A stretch of 64,000 bases of DNA from an uncultured Rhodopila sp. (GTDB lineage Bacteria; Pseudomonadota; Alphaproteobacteria; Acetobacterales; Acetobacteraceae): positions 124,001 through 188,000 of the forward strand of contig CAIZFE010000086.1 in NCBI GenBank assembly GCA_903932145.1, given 5' to 3'. Position numbers and translations under genes: made by a program. Shown one piece after another: positions 52,209-61,043 of the stretch. Numbering within the stretch: position 1 is the stretch's first letter; each line of letters starts with the position of its first letter. Under the pieces are notes generated by a model. That model worked only from the letters and a program-made list of their open reading frames with translations, searched no databases and was not told where the DNA came from.

Positions 52209-52493
52209 CTACACCAGTTCCAGCCGCAATTCCCGGCCGAGGATCGAAGCGGCGCGCTGCAAGGTCTCAATCGTGATGTTGCCCTTGGCCTTCAAAATAC
52301 GATCGAGTTGTGCTCGGCTGGTGTGCATGCGTTCGGCCAGCGCGACTTTGGTGATGCCCTGACGCTGCATTTCTTGGGTGAGCTGCCACGCGATGACACG
52401 GGTGGCGGCTTCGCCCTTGGCGATTTCCCGGGTGCCGTCTTCGGTGAGGAAATTCTCGAGGCTGGTGCCCCAGTGTTGGTTCGGTTCGGTCAT
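52209..52493 (-). CDS. higA: HigA-like XRE family antitoxin
   Basis: A 94-residue helix-turn-helix protein. The HTH is ITKVALAERMHTSRAQLDRIL (about residues 47-67), followed by GNITIETLQRAASILGREL. The gene follows the HigB-like toxin with a 4-base ATGA overlap, giving the toxin-first order typical of higBA. It likely represses the operon and neutralises the toxin. Confidence 0.9.
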   Translation of the reverse strand: MTEPNQHWGTSLENFLTEDGTREIAKGEAATRVIAWQLTQEMQRQGITKVALAERMHTSRAQLDRILKAKGNITIETLQRAASILGRELRLELV

Positions 52494-52843
52494 GTCAGCA
52501 TTTCTTTCATGCGTTTGCGGGCGAGTTCCAGATCCTCCGAAGGCGTGGCTTGGGTCTTCTTGATAAAGCCGTGGACCACGCCAATTCGGTTGTCGGCGAC
52601 GAAAAACAGCAGCCGGGCGATCCGCCGGCTTGGAAGATTACTACGGACCTCCCACAATCCCGACCCAAGCGGACGGCATAGCGGCATCCCGATCGGCCAG
52701 CCGAACTGTAGCGTCGCCAGATCCGTCCCGATCTCCCGCCGGTCGGCTGGGGGAAGGCCGCGGAGCCAATCGAGAACCAGGTCTGCTCCGCCTGCCGAGC
52801 GGTAAAAGAAGGCAGGTATCTCCGTCAGTTGGTCGCGGGTCAT
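52490..52843 (-). CDS. higB: HigB-like toxin, phage Gp49/RelE superfamily
   Basis: A 117-residue toxin of the Gp49-like HigB family (ribosome-dependent mRNA interferase in characterised members). Key blocks: FFYRSAGGADLVLDWLRGLP, CRPLGSGLWEVRSNLPSRRI and ARLLFFVADNRIGVVHGFIK with the final KKTQATP. The basic/aromatic active-site region around VHGFIKKTQ is intact. First gene of the pair. Confidence 0.92.
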   Translation of the reverse strand: MTRDQLTEIPAFFYRSAGGADLVLDWLRGLPPADRREIGTDLATLQFGWPIGMPLCRPLGSGLWEVRSNLPSRRIARLLFFVADNRIGVVHGFIKKTQATPSEDLELARKRMKEMLT

Positions 52844-53261
52844 ATGTCCGCCTTAGAATATGTATCACGCAAGGTACGTGACCGCAAGCGGAATGCCGCG
52901 GCGGGGCGATCATGACGGGTAATTGATAATAGAAGGTTAACGGGGCCGAATTTCTTTGCGCCCGAGCGGGAGGACCAACGTCGGGCCGGTTTGGCGCTCC
53001 TGACCGGTCGTCCGGCAGCGTTGCTTGCGATAGGTATTAGGGCCGCTCAGGCGGCGACCGGCAACCAGGATCAAAGACGACGTCTCGGTCGCATTCCTAT
53101 CTGAAGTCTGGCCCGAGCCGGTGATAGGCGCGCGGGTGGACGGCTTCGAAGGGGAGCTGAGGTTTGTGCGCGATTATTTGCATTGAACCGCAACGACCAG
53201 GCCATTTACCCCGTTCGAACCAGGAACGTCCGCCCGCAGGATGTTCAGTCGAAATTTGCTT
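52844..53261. other. Intergenic region upstream of higBA and downstream of the TRAP operon
   Basis: 418 bases. I see no ORF with homology, no tRNA and no long palindrome. TTGATAATAGAAGGTTAA near 52923 is AT-rich relative to its surroundings. Confidence 0.4.
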
Positions 53262-54566
53262 CTACATCCGCCCCGGCAGCCACAACGCAATCGCAGGGAA
53301 TGCGATCAAGATTGCCAGCCGCACGATATCGGTCAGCACGAACGGGATCACCCCGTAGAAGATCGTGCTGAACGAAACATCCTGCACCACCGTCTTGATC
53401 ACGAACACATTCATCCCAACCGGAGGGTGAATCAGCCCCAGCTCGACCGTCATAACGATAATGATGCCGAACCAGATAGGATCGAATCCCAGAGCGGTCA
53501 CCGCCGGGAAGATGATCGGCACAGTCAGGATCACCATCGCCATCGCGTCCATCAGGCAACCGAGCACCAGATACATCAGCATGATCAGCACCAATGCGCC
53601 GAGCGGGCTTAGGCCGAGGCCAGTAATGAACTCGGTCACCTTCTGCGGTGTCTGCGTCACCGTCAGAAAATATCCGAACAGGATCGCCCCGATCAGCACC
53701 GTGAAAACCGCCGCCGCGGTGCGGGTGGCCTGCAACAGCGACGCCAGCAAGTCCGCCCGTGACAATCGGCCGCGCGCCACACTGATGATCGCGGCACCGC
53801 CGGCACCCATGCCGCCTGCCTCGGTCGGGGTAAACAGACCGCCATACAGCCCGCCGATGACGAACACGAACAGCAGCAGCGGCGCCCAAACCTCTTTGAC
53901 CGCCTGATACCGCTCTGCCCAGGATGCAACCCGCGCCGCTGGCAACCAGCCCGGCCGCCCTCGGCCGATCACAAAAATCGTCGTCATATACATGGAAACC
54001 GCGAGCAGCCCCGGCAGAATGCCCGCCACGAACAGCTTCCCGATGTCCTGCTGCGTAATCAGTCCGTACACCGCCAAGACGATTGACGGAGGGAACATCG
54101 CCCCCAAGGTTCCCCCGGCCGCGATCACGCCGGTGGCGAACGACTTGGGATAGCCGAACCGCCGCATCTCGGGATACGCAACGGTGGAGAACGTCGCCGC
54201 CGTCGCCACCGACGAGCCGCTGATCGAGGCGAATCCCGCGCAAGCCGCGATCGTCGCGATGCCCAACCCGCCGCGCCAGTGCCCGACGAACCGATTGGCG
54301 GCCTGGAACAACTCCTTGCTCATGCCGGTGCGCGATGCGATGGCGCCCATCAGCAGAAACATCGGGATCACGCCGAAAGTGTAGTCGGTCACGATCCGCA
54401 TCGAGGTCTGGCCGACCATTTTCAGCGCCGGGCCGCCGCCGACGATGTAGCCAAAGCCGGACACGCCCACCAACCCCATCGCCATGCCAACAGGCACGCG
54501 CAACAGCATCAGGCCGAACAGCACAACGAAGCCGATCACGGCTACCGCGTCGTTGGAGAATTCCAT
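53262..54566 (-). CDS. dctM: TRAP transporter large permease (DctM)
   Basis: Large membrane subunit of a tripartite ATP-independent periplasmic importer, 434 residues and about 12 helices. VIPMFLLMGAIASRTGMSKE, FASISGSSVATAATFSTVAY, AAGGTLGAMFPPSIVLAVYG and LIHPPVGMNVFVIKTVV are DctM signatures, with GSSVAT and PPS/PPVGMN motifs intact. ATG 54566 is 1 base after the dctQ stop. Last gene of dctPQM. Confidence 0.95.
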   Translation of the reverse strand: MEFSNDAVAVIGFVVLFGLMLLRVPVGMAMGLVGVSGFGYIVGGGPALKMVGQTSMRIVTDYTFGVIPMFLLMGAIASRTGMSKELFQAANRFVGHWRGGLGIATIAACAGFASISGSSVATAATFSTVAYPEMRRFGYPKSFATGVIAAGGTLGAMFPPSIVLAVYGLITQQDIGKLFVAGILPGLLAVSMYMTTIFVIGRGRPGWLPAARVASWAERYQAVKEVWAPLLLFVFVIGGLYGGLFTPTEAGGMGAGGAAIISVARGRLSRADLLASLLQATRTAAAVFTVLIGAILFGYFLTVTQTPQKVTEFITGLGLSPLGALVLIMLMYLVLGCLMDAMAMVILTVPIIFPAVTALGFDPIWFGIIIVMTVELGLIHPPVGMNVFVIKTVVQDVSFSTIFYGVIPFVLTDIVRLAILIAFPAIALWLPGRM

Positions 54567-54567
54567 T

Positions 54568-55059
54568 CTACTCAACCGCCTCATGCGTGTCGGCGACGTC
54601 TTCCGGGTGGAAGATCAGCCGGAAGGTGCGAATGGCGATCAGCAGCACGGCCGAGACATCGCCCAGCCACGCAACAAGGGCGAACGGCCACGTCGGAATA
54701 TTCAGGTCGTAGGTCTGCACGTTGTCCAAATAGGTCAGCCGCACCTTGTCGAACAGCATCGCGGTCTGCACGCCGACCACGAACAGCAGCACCAGCGTGG
54801 CGAAGATATCCATCCATCGCTTGCCGCGCGGCCCCACCGCCGACCAGAGCAGATCGACGGTGATATGGCCGCCGCGATAGCTGGTCGCCGCGATGCCCCA
54901 GAAAATCAGAATGCCCAGAAGCAATTTGCCGAAGTCATAGCTATCGGGGATCGAGACGGCGAAGAAATACCGCAGCAGCACGCTGACAAAAATGTCCAGC
55001 GCGACGATGCCGACAAACGCCGCCGCCAGCCACTCAATCGTGTCGATAAAGCGGTTCAT
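54568..55059 (-). CDS. dctQ: TRAP transporter small permease (DctQ)
   Basis: Small membrane subunit, 163 residues with four helices. ALDIFVSVLLRYFFAVSIPD, KLLLGILIFWGIAATSYRGG and HITVDLLWSAVGPRGKRWMD are the DctQ pattern (RGGHI motif intact). Its ATG overlaps the dctP stop by one base (TAATG). Confidence 0.94.
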   Translation of the reverse strand: MNRFIDTIEWLAAAFVGIVALDIFVSVLLRYFFAVSIPDSYDFGKLLLGILIFWGIAATSYRGGHITVDLLWSAVGPRGKRWMDIFATLVLLFVVGVQTAMLFDKVRLTYLDNVQTYDLNIPTWPFALVAWLGDVSAVLLIAIRTFRLIFHPEDVADTHEAVE

Positions 55060-56081
55060 TACTGAGCGAGGGCATCATGGCGCTGCAACGCCGCCTTCAG
55101 ATCCGCCAGCATCGCGTCGCCATTCGTCACTTTCGACGCCCACTTCGCGGTGATCGGTTCGGCGGCGTTCTTCCAGGCGGCCAGTTGTTCCGGTGTCAGC
55201 TTGTACACCTCGTGCCCCGGCAACGCGGCGATCTTGTCGCGTCCGCCATGCTCGAAATCGGCCCAGGGGCTGACCACCTTTTCCGCCCACTCGGCCGTGC
55301 AATGGTTGTCGATCACCTTCTTCTGGCCTGGCGACATGGCATCATACACCGCCTTGTTCATCACCCACGTTCCCATGGAGGACGCAATCGGATTGTCGAT
55401 GTGGAACTTCACGACTTTATCCATGCCGAACAGCAAGATCGAGCCCCAGGGGAAGACAATCCCGTCAGCCACGCCACGCTCCAGGACCTCCCGCGCCTCC
55501 GGGGCGGATGCCTGTACATTGGTGCCGCCCAGCAGATTGACGAAGGCGCCGACGGTGGCGTCGGACGGGCGGATCTTCATGCCCTTCACATCCTCGGGCA
55601 TGGTGATCTTGCGCTTCGTGTGGAAGGTGCTGGGATCGAGCACGAAGGTGAAGCAGTAGTGCACGTCCTTCATTTCCTGAGCCGCATAGGGACGATACCA
55701 TTCGTCCGCCGCCGCGCTGCCACCTTTGCCGTTGGCGATCAGGAAGGGCAATTCGATCGCCGACACAATCGGGAACCGGCCGGGCTGATACCCGGGATTG
55801 GCATAGGCGAAGTCGGCGATGCCGTCGCGCGTCATGTCGTAATGGTCGAACGCCTTGCCCAACTGCTCACTGGGGAACAGCGTGGCCTTGATGGTACCAC
55901 CCGATTCCTTCTCGATATCGGCGGCCCAGGCGATCAGCGCGGGGTTGATCGGGTGCTGTGGCGGCACCCAGGTGGACATTTTCAGGGTCACCGTCTTGTC
56001 CTGCGCGAAGGCGGCGGGCGCAATGACAGGCGCGGCAACCAGCAGCGCGGCGGCGAGGGGCGCCAGATATCGACTATGCAT
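55059..56081 (-). CDS. dctP: TRAP transporter substrate-binding protein (DctP)
   Basis: Periplasmic receptor of the TRAP system, 340 residues. The signal peptide ends at ...APAAFAQ, cut before DKTVTLKMST. LFPSEQLGKAFDHYDMTRDG, the conserved binding Arg in KGMKIRPSDATVGAF and FGMDKVVKFHIDNPIASSMG are typical of the family transporting organic acids. GGGAGA precedes ATG 56081. The substrate, probably a carboxylate, cannot be specified. Confidence 0.95.
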   Translation of the reverse strand: MHSRYLAPLAAALLVAAPVIAPAAFAQDKTVTLKMSTWVPPQHPINPALIAWAADIEKESGGTIKATLFPSEQLGKAFDHYDMTRDGIADFAYANPGYQPGRFPIVSAIELPFLIANGKGGSAAADEWYRPYAAQEMKDVHYCFTFVLDPSTFHTKRKITMPEDVKGMKIRPSDATVGAFVNLLGGTNVQASAPEAREVLERGVADGIVFPWGSILLFGMDKVVKFHIDNPIASSMGTWVMNKAVYDAMSPGQKKVIDNHCTAEWAEKVVSPWADFEHGGRDKIAALPGHEVYKLTPEQLAAWKNAAEPITAKWASKVTNGDAMLADLKAALQRHDALAQ

Positions 56082-56169
56082 GCACGTTTCTCCCGTTTGC
56101 CGATGCGACCGGCTATTGTGGCAACGTGATAGCTTGCCGGGGGAGAATTGGCTACCGGCCGATTGAACG

Positions 56170-57003
56170 TTATCGAGCGGATAATGCCTGCAGGAGCGGA
56201 CCCGCCTCACGGTCGCCAAGCTGGACCGCCCGTTCATACCAATGCCGGGCGAGTGCGGGATCCGCATCGATCCCACCCACGGCGGTATGCCGGAGATAGT
56301 TCGGGTCATATAAGCGGCCCAGACTCCTGGCCGCGGGTGCGACGCCTTGTTCAGAGGCAATCAGATACAATCGCCGGGCGGCGGAGAAATCGCCTCGGTG
56401 TTCCGCTTCCTCGCCCCGAGTATACAACGCCGCTGCATGCAGGCTGGTTGCGGATGCGCCCGCGGATAGAGGCGGCGACAGCTCTTTGGGGGGAGGAGGT
56501 CCCGATGGGTTCGGCCCGGACGTGGACGGGGTTGGCGAGATCCGCGGCGCTGGTTCGGGTGGTGGCAGTGTTGCAGGCGGGACGTTGGCGATCTCTGGTT
56601 TTTCATGGCCTGAACCGCCATCTGGAGCGCCGCTCCCCCGCAAGCGAGAGCTCTTGCTGGCAGGGGGTAATGTATCTTCCTCCGTCTGGAGCAGAGCCGA
56701 CAGTTCAGTCAGTTGATCCGGCGTCGCTGTCGGAATCAGTTCCATCATACGCAGGACTGTTTCGGTCATGTTGTCCCCGGGCGGCCCCCAGCGGTGCCCG
56801 GCGGCAGCCTGGGCCTCCGCACGGGTCAAAAGATCCGTAAAATTTGGTTGCTCCTCGCTGGCGGACATTGCGACCGGGCAGGGACCCGTCAGCAAACAAA
56901 GGACGACTAAGGCGCGGCGTAGTCCCGTTCGGCCTCTCCAATCTTCGGCACTTGGCCAATCGTACCAAGGCCGCCACCGGCCCGGCGATTTCATCTTCGG
57001 CAT
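56170..57003 (-). CDS. Sel1-like repeat protein with long Pro-rich linker
   Basis: A 277-residue exported or anchored protein. A hydrophobic N-terminal segment (LRRALVVLCLLTGPCPVAMS) at about 28-47 is preceded by basic residues, suggesting a signal anchor. A helical region follows (TDLLTRAEAQAAAGHRWG), then a Pro/Ser/Gly-rich linker (about 120-180). The C-terminus has Sel1/TPR-type repeats: AEHRGDFSAARRLYLIASEQ, GVAPAARSLGRLYDPNYL and DPALARHWYERAVQLGDREA. ATG 57003 is chosen for its upstream AGGCGGA. Function unknown. Confidence 0.75.
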   Translation of the reverse strand: MPKMKSPGRWRPWYDWPSAEDWRGRTGLRRALVVLCLLTGPCPVAMSASEEQPNFTDLLTRAEAQAAAGHRWGPPGDNMTETVLRMMELIPTATPDQLTELSALLQTEEDTLPPASKSSRLRGSGAPDGGSGHEKPEIANVPPATLPPPEPAPRISPTPSTSGPNPSGPPPPKELSPPLSAGASATSLHAAALYTRGEEAEHRGDFSAARRLYLIASEQGVAPAARSLGRLYDPNYLRHTAVGGIDADPALARHWYERAVQLGDREAGPLLQALSAR

Positions 57004-57411
57004 TTCCGCCTCTCTAGCAATCGTAATGGCAAGGTGCGCCGGTCTGAACGGCGTTGACGCTTTGCGGCCCGCAAGATCTGCCGCGATGCCGGTTCCATCT
57101 CGCCGGCGCGTCCCGATCGGGGGGGGCGCCAAGGATTTTCGCCTCGATCGTCTGCTCCCGAGGGTCAGCCAAGATCTATCGAACGGTCACCTTTCCATCC
57201 GCCTCCGTTTTAACCGCGTTCATCGGTAAAGCCAGCCGCGCGAGGACCCGCGACCCTGTTGCCGTCTAACGTTTGCTTGATCCGCCGAATCGGGGAAACG
57301 TTCCACCTTGGGTTCACCCCCGAAAAGGTTCGTTTCCTGCCTTGCGGGCGGTCACGGTCCACCGCACACTCTCGTTGGCCATCGGGCTCGTTTGTAACCG
57401 GGATCGAACAC
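57004..57411. other. Intergenic region between divergent genes
   Basis: 408 bases upstream of the Sel1-like gene (minus) and the ABC binding protein (plus). No ORF with homology, tRNA or strong hairpin seen. A run of G at 57119-57125 is present. Confidence 0.4.
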
Positions 57412-58920
57412 ATGCGGTTGTTTCTACTGGCGGCGTTCTGCGGCCTGACCTGCCTGAGCGCGGCGGCAGCCAGCGCGCAAACGCTGCACATCGCGCTGCG
57501 GGAGGACGCGGACATCCTCGATCCCACCCTCGCTCGGTCTTATGTCGGGCGCATCGTGTTCGCAGGCCTGTGCGACAAGCTTTTCGACATCGATGAGAAG
57601 CTGCAGATCGTGCCGCAACTGGCGCTGTCGTATGAATGGTCCGATCCGAAGACGCTGGTGCTGCATCTGCGTCCGAACGTCACCTTCCATGATGGCGAGG
57701 CGTTCGACGCTGACGCGGTGAAATACAGTCTGGAGCGGCATCTGACGATGCAGGGCAGTTTCCGCCGAGCCGAAATCAGCGTGATTGACCATGTAGCGGT
57801 GGTCGATCCGATGACCGTCCGGTTGGTGCTGAAATCGCCCTCGTCACCGCTGCTGGCGATTCTGTCGGATCGGGCGGGGATGATCGTGGCCCCCAAGGCA
57901 GCCGAAGCCGCGGGCAAGGATTTCGGCCTGCATCCGGTCTGCACCGGGCCGTTTCAATTCACCGAACGGGTGGCGCAGGACCGGATCGTGCTGGATCGCT
58001 ATCCCGGATACTGGGATTCACGAAATGTGCATTTCGACCGGGTGATCTACCAGCCGATGCCGGACAGTGCGGTTTTGATGGCCAACTTGCATACCGGCGG
58101 TATCGACCTCGCCGAACGGGTGTTGCCCAGCGACGTGGCGGAGGCCAGGAAGGATCCGAAACTGCGGGTGATCGACTCACCCTCGCTCTGGTATAACGGC
58201 ATCACCTTTAATCTCGCTCATGGCGACCGTGCCAAGGCGCCGATCGGACAAAGCGCGCTGCTGCGGCAGGCGTTTGAGGCCGCCATCGATCGACAGGCGC
58301 TGAGCGAGGTCGTGTTTAACGGCTTGTATAGTCCGACGATTCAGGCGGTCCCGGCGTCCTCGCCGTTTTATGTGCCGGGGTTTGAGGCTCCGGCACGCGA
58401 CCTGGCCAAGGCGGTGGCGCTGGTGAAGCAATCGGGCGTCCCGACGCCGGTGGTCGTTTCCATGAACGTGCCGAATACCCCGGACAACACGCAGACGGCC
58501 GAGGTGATTCAGGCGATGGTGCGCGAAGCGGGGTTCGATCTGAAGATCAATCTGATCGAGTTCGCATCCTCATTGTCCGCCGCCGCGCAGGGCGATTTCG
58601 AATCCTTTCTCATTGGTTGGTCGGGCAGGGCGGACGCGGATGGTGATCTATACGTGTTCCTGCACACCGGTGCGGGCCAGAACGACGGCCGCTATTCGAA
58701 CCCGGTCGTCGATCATGCGCTGGATACAGCGCGCGGATTGACAGACGTTGCCGCCCGTCGCGAGCAATACAGGGTCTTGCTGGAGCAAGAGCGTCAGGAC
58801 CTGCCGATCATTTATCTGAATCACCCGGTCAATATCGTCGGCATGAGTGCGAAGCTCTCGGGCTTCCGTCCTATCCCTGACGGCATCATTCGCCTGCAAG
58901 GTTTGTCGGTGAGCAAGTGA
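57412..58920 (+). CDS. ABC transporter substrate-binding protein, peptide/nickel/opine type (SBP_bac_5)
   Basis: Family 5 periplasmic binding protein, 502 residues. The signal peptide MRLFLLAAFCGLTCLSAAAA is cut after SAQ, before TLHIALREDADILDPTLARS. LALSYEWSDPKTLVLHLRPN, VTFHDGEAFDADAVKYSLER and the C-terminal DLPIIYLNHPVNIVGMSAKL are family signatures. ATG 57412 gives the full signal peptide. Two permease genes follow after a repeat-filled 268-base gap, so this is the receptor of that importer. The ATPase subunits are not in the window. Confidence 0.94.
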   Translation: MRLFLLAAFCGLTCLSAAAASAQTLHIALREDADILDPTLARSYVGRIVFAGLCDKLFDIDEKLQIVPQLALSYEWSDPKTLVLHLRPNVTFHDGEAFDADAVKYSLERHLTMQGSFRRAEISVIDHVAVVDPMTVRLVLKSPSSPLLAILSDRAGMIVAPKAAEAAGKDFGLHPVCTGPFQFTERVAQDRIVLDRYPGYWDSRNVHFDRVIYQPMPDSAVLMANLHTGGIDLAERVLPSDVAEARKDPKLRVIDSPSLWYNGITFNLAHGDRAKAPIGQSALLRQAFEAAIDRQALSEVVFNGLYSPTIQAVPASSPFYVPGFEAPARDLAKAVALVKQSGVPTPVVVSMNVPNTPDNTQTAEVIQAMVREAGFDLKINLIEFASSLSAAAQGDFESFLIGWSGRADADGDLYVFLHTGAGQNDGRYSNPVVDHALDTARGLTDVAARREQYRVLLEQERQDLPIIYLNHPVNIVGMSAKLSGFRPIPDGIIRLQGLSVSK

Positions 58921-58968
58921 TCGCTCACCCCCTTCGTCATGGCCCTCCCCCGACTGGATCGGGGGATT

Positions 58969-59016
58969 GTCCGGGCCACCTGTGCCCTGACGGTGCCGCG
59001 ACAGGTGGCTCGGACA
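58969..59016. repeat. Dispersed palindromic repeat, GTCCGGGCCACCT type
   Basis: TGTCCGGGCCACCTGT (58969-58984) and ACAGGTGGCTCGGACA (59001-59016) are 16-bp inverted arms with one mismatch. Same core as 36705-36752 and 38432-38477. Confidence 0.88.
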
Positions 59017-59082
59017 AGCCGCATAGGCATCAGGATAAGCGAATGGGGGAGAAAACTCGTTCCCCGGACGGGGCTTTATTTT

Positions 59083-59178
59083 CTCCGTCATGGCCGGGCT
59101 TGGCCCGGCCACCCACGACTTCCTATGCCGCGCCAAGTAAAGTCCCGGGTGACCGGGCCAAGCCCAGCCATGACGGAG
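59083..59178. repeat. Dispersed palindromic repeat, GTCATGGCCGGGC type
   Basis: Left arm 59083-59121 (CTCCGTCATGGCCGGGCTTG...) and right arm 59140-59178 are about 39 bases each with few mismatches. It is nearly identical in plan to 34568-34655. It ends 10 bases before the permease start, so transcripts of this operon would carry the hairpin over the ribosome binding region. Confidence 0.88.
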
Positions 59179-59188
59179 CTGGGCTGGC

Positions 59189-60130
59189 ATGAAGCTGGGC
59201 GCCCGCATCGCCCAGGTCATTCCGACTATTCTTCTGGTCAGCGTGCTGGTATTCTGCCTGCAACAACTGATGCCCGGCGATCCCGCCATCGTGCTGGCGG
59301 GTGAGGAACGCGGCGATCCCAGGGTTTTGGCGCAAATTCGCGCCGAATTATGGCTCGATCGCTCCTTGCCGGAGCAGTATTGGCACTGGATCAGTAACGT
59401 CGTCCATGGCGATCTGGGGCATTCCTGGCGCACGCGGCAGCCCGTCGCGGAACTGATCGCGCAGAAATTGCCGGTGACCGCCCAGGTGGGAGTCATGGCG
59501 TTTTTGATCGCCGTTCTGATCGGCGTGCCGGCCGGGGTGGTGGCGGCGGTGAAACGGGATGGACCGTGGGATTATGTCGCGAACGCCATTGGCCTCGCGG
59601 GGCTGTCGATGCCGAATTTCTGGCTTGGCATCATGCTGATCCTGTTCGTTTCGGTCGATCTGGGCTGGTTGCCGGCGTCGGGTTATGTGTCGCCTTGGGA
59701 GGATTGGCGGCAATCGCTGGCCACCACGGTTATGCCGGCTTTCGTGCTGGGTAATTCCATCGCCGCGATCCTGATGCGGCACACGCGCAGTGCGATGCTG
59801 TCGGTGCTGGACCAGGATTATATCCGCACCGCGCGCGCCAAGGGACTTGCCGAAATGACCGTGATCCTGCGGCATGCTTTGCGAAACGCTTTGATTCCGG
59901 TGGTGACATTGGGGGCATTGGAACTGGGAACCTTACTGTCCGGTGCGGTGCTGACCGAACAGGTGTTTTCGATACCGGGTTTTGGCAAGATGGTGGTGGA
60001 TGCGGTGTTCAACCGGGATTATCCGGTGGTGCAGGGGGTGGTTCTGGTGACCGCCCTGCTGTTCATTCTGCTGAATCTGCTGGCCGATATTCTCTACGTT
60101 CTTGTCGATCCCCGGTTGCGGCGGGCATAG
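59189..60130 (+). CDS. Peptide/nickel-type ABC transporter permease (DppB-like)
   Basis: Inner-membrane permease, 313 residues, six helices. IPTILLVSVLVFCLQQLMPG is the DppB N-terminus, and the EAA loop reads YIRTARAKGLAEMTVILRHA. VFSIPGFGKMVVDAVFNRDY is the conserved C-terminal block. It starts at ATG 59189, 10 bases after a long palindrome and without a strong Shine-Dalgarno. The second permease follows after 1 base. Confidence 0.95.
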   Translation: MKLGARIAQVIPTILLVSVLVFCLQQLMPGDPAIVLAGEERGDPRVLAQIRAELWLDRSLPEQYWHWISNVVHGDLGHSWRTRQPVAELIAQKLPVTAQVGVMAFLIAVLIGVPAGVVAAVKRDGPWDYVANAIGLAGLSMPNFWLGIMLILFVSVDLGWLPASGYVSPWEDWRQSLATTVMPAFVLGNSIAAILMRHTRSAMLSVLDQDYIRTARAKGLAEMTVILRHALRNALIPVVTLGALELGTLLSGAVLTEQVFSIPGFGKMVVDAVFNRDYPVVQGVVLVTALLFILLNLLADILYVLVDPRLRRA

Positions 60131-60131
60131 G

Positions 60132-60965
60132 ATGGTGCGGGGCAGGGCGCTTAATCGCTTTTTGCAACGTCCTGCGGCGGTCGCCGGGCTGGTGGTGATC
60201 GCGGTGTTTGTCACGCTGGCAGTCCTGGCGCCGCTTATCGCTCCCTTCGACCCAATCGCCACGTCGTGGACGGCTATTCGAAAAGCGCCATCCGCGCTGC
60301 ATTGGATGGGTACGGACGAGAATGGCCGCGATGTGTTGTCGCGCGTTTTGTTCGGTGCCCGCGCCAGCCTGCTCGCGGGTGTCGTATCCGTCGCTATCGC
60401 GGCGGGAATCGGCGTGCCGGCGGGATTGCTCGCCGGATTCGCGGGCGGCTGGATCGACGCGGTGCTGTCGCGGATCGTCGATGCGATGCTGGCGTGCCCG
60501 TTCCTGATCCTGGCGATCGCGCTGACGGCGTTCCTGGGGCCGAACCTGACCAACGCGATGATCGCGATCGGGGTCTCCACGGCGCCGCGCTTTATGCGGG
60601 TGGCGAGGGCCGCGACGCTGGAAATTGCCGGCCTGGACTATGTGCAGGCAGCCACCACGCTGGGCACGACGCCCTTGCGCATCGTGGTGCGGCATGTGGC
60701 CCCGAACATCCTGCCGCCGGTGCTGGTGCAGGCGTCGCTGGCGCTCGCGGCCGCCATTATCGCCGAAGCGTCGTTGTCATTCCTCGGCCTGGGCCAGCAG
60801 CCGCCCTCGCCGTCCTGGGGTTCGATGCTGAATTCGGCGCAGCGGTTTCTGACCCAGGCGCCGTGGCTGGCGGTGTTCCCGGGATTGGCGATTTTCCTGT
60901 GCGTGCTGTCGTTTAACCTCGTCGGGGACGGGTTGCGGGACGCGTTGGACCCGCGCGGGCGGTAG
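60132..60965 (+). CDS. Peptide/nickel-type ABC transporter permease (DppC-like)
   Basis: Second permease, 277 residues. HWMGTDENGRDVLSRVLFGA is the DppC signature, the EAA loop reads YVQAATTLGTTPLRIVVRHV, and EASLSFLGLGQQPPSPSWGS is the conserved C-terminal block. ATG 60132 is 1 base after the previous stop. ATP-binding genes are missing downstream; a molybdenum-enzyme subunit comes next. Confidence 0.95.
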   Translation: MVRGRALNRFLQRPAAVAGLVVIAVFVTLAVLAPLIAPFDPIATSWTAIRKAPSALHWMGTDENGRDVLSRVLFGARASLLAGVVSVAIAAGIGVPAGLLAGFAGGWIDAVLSRIVDAMLACPFLILAIALTAFLGPNLTNAMIAIGVSTAPRFMRVARAATLEIAGLDYVQAATTLGTTPLRIVVRHVAPNILPPVLVQASLALAAAIIAEASLSFLGLGQQPPSPSWGSMLNSAQRFLTQAPWLAVFPGLAIFLCVLSFNLVGDGLRDALDPRGR

Positions 60966-61043
60966 CGCCTATTGCCTTTCCACGCCTGGTAAGCGACCTT
61001 GGCGACAGCCAATTGGTTCAAGATTAAGCAAAGCGAGGATGCC

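Noticed and set aside
53160-53240. tRNA-like GTTCGAACC stretch
   Set aside because: No matching acceptor stem, D arm or anticodon arm could be folded around it.
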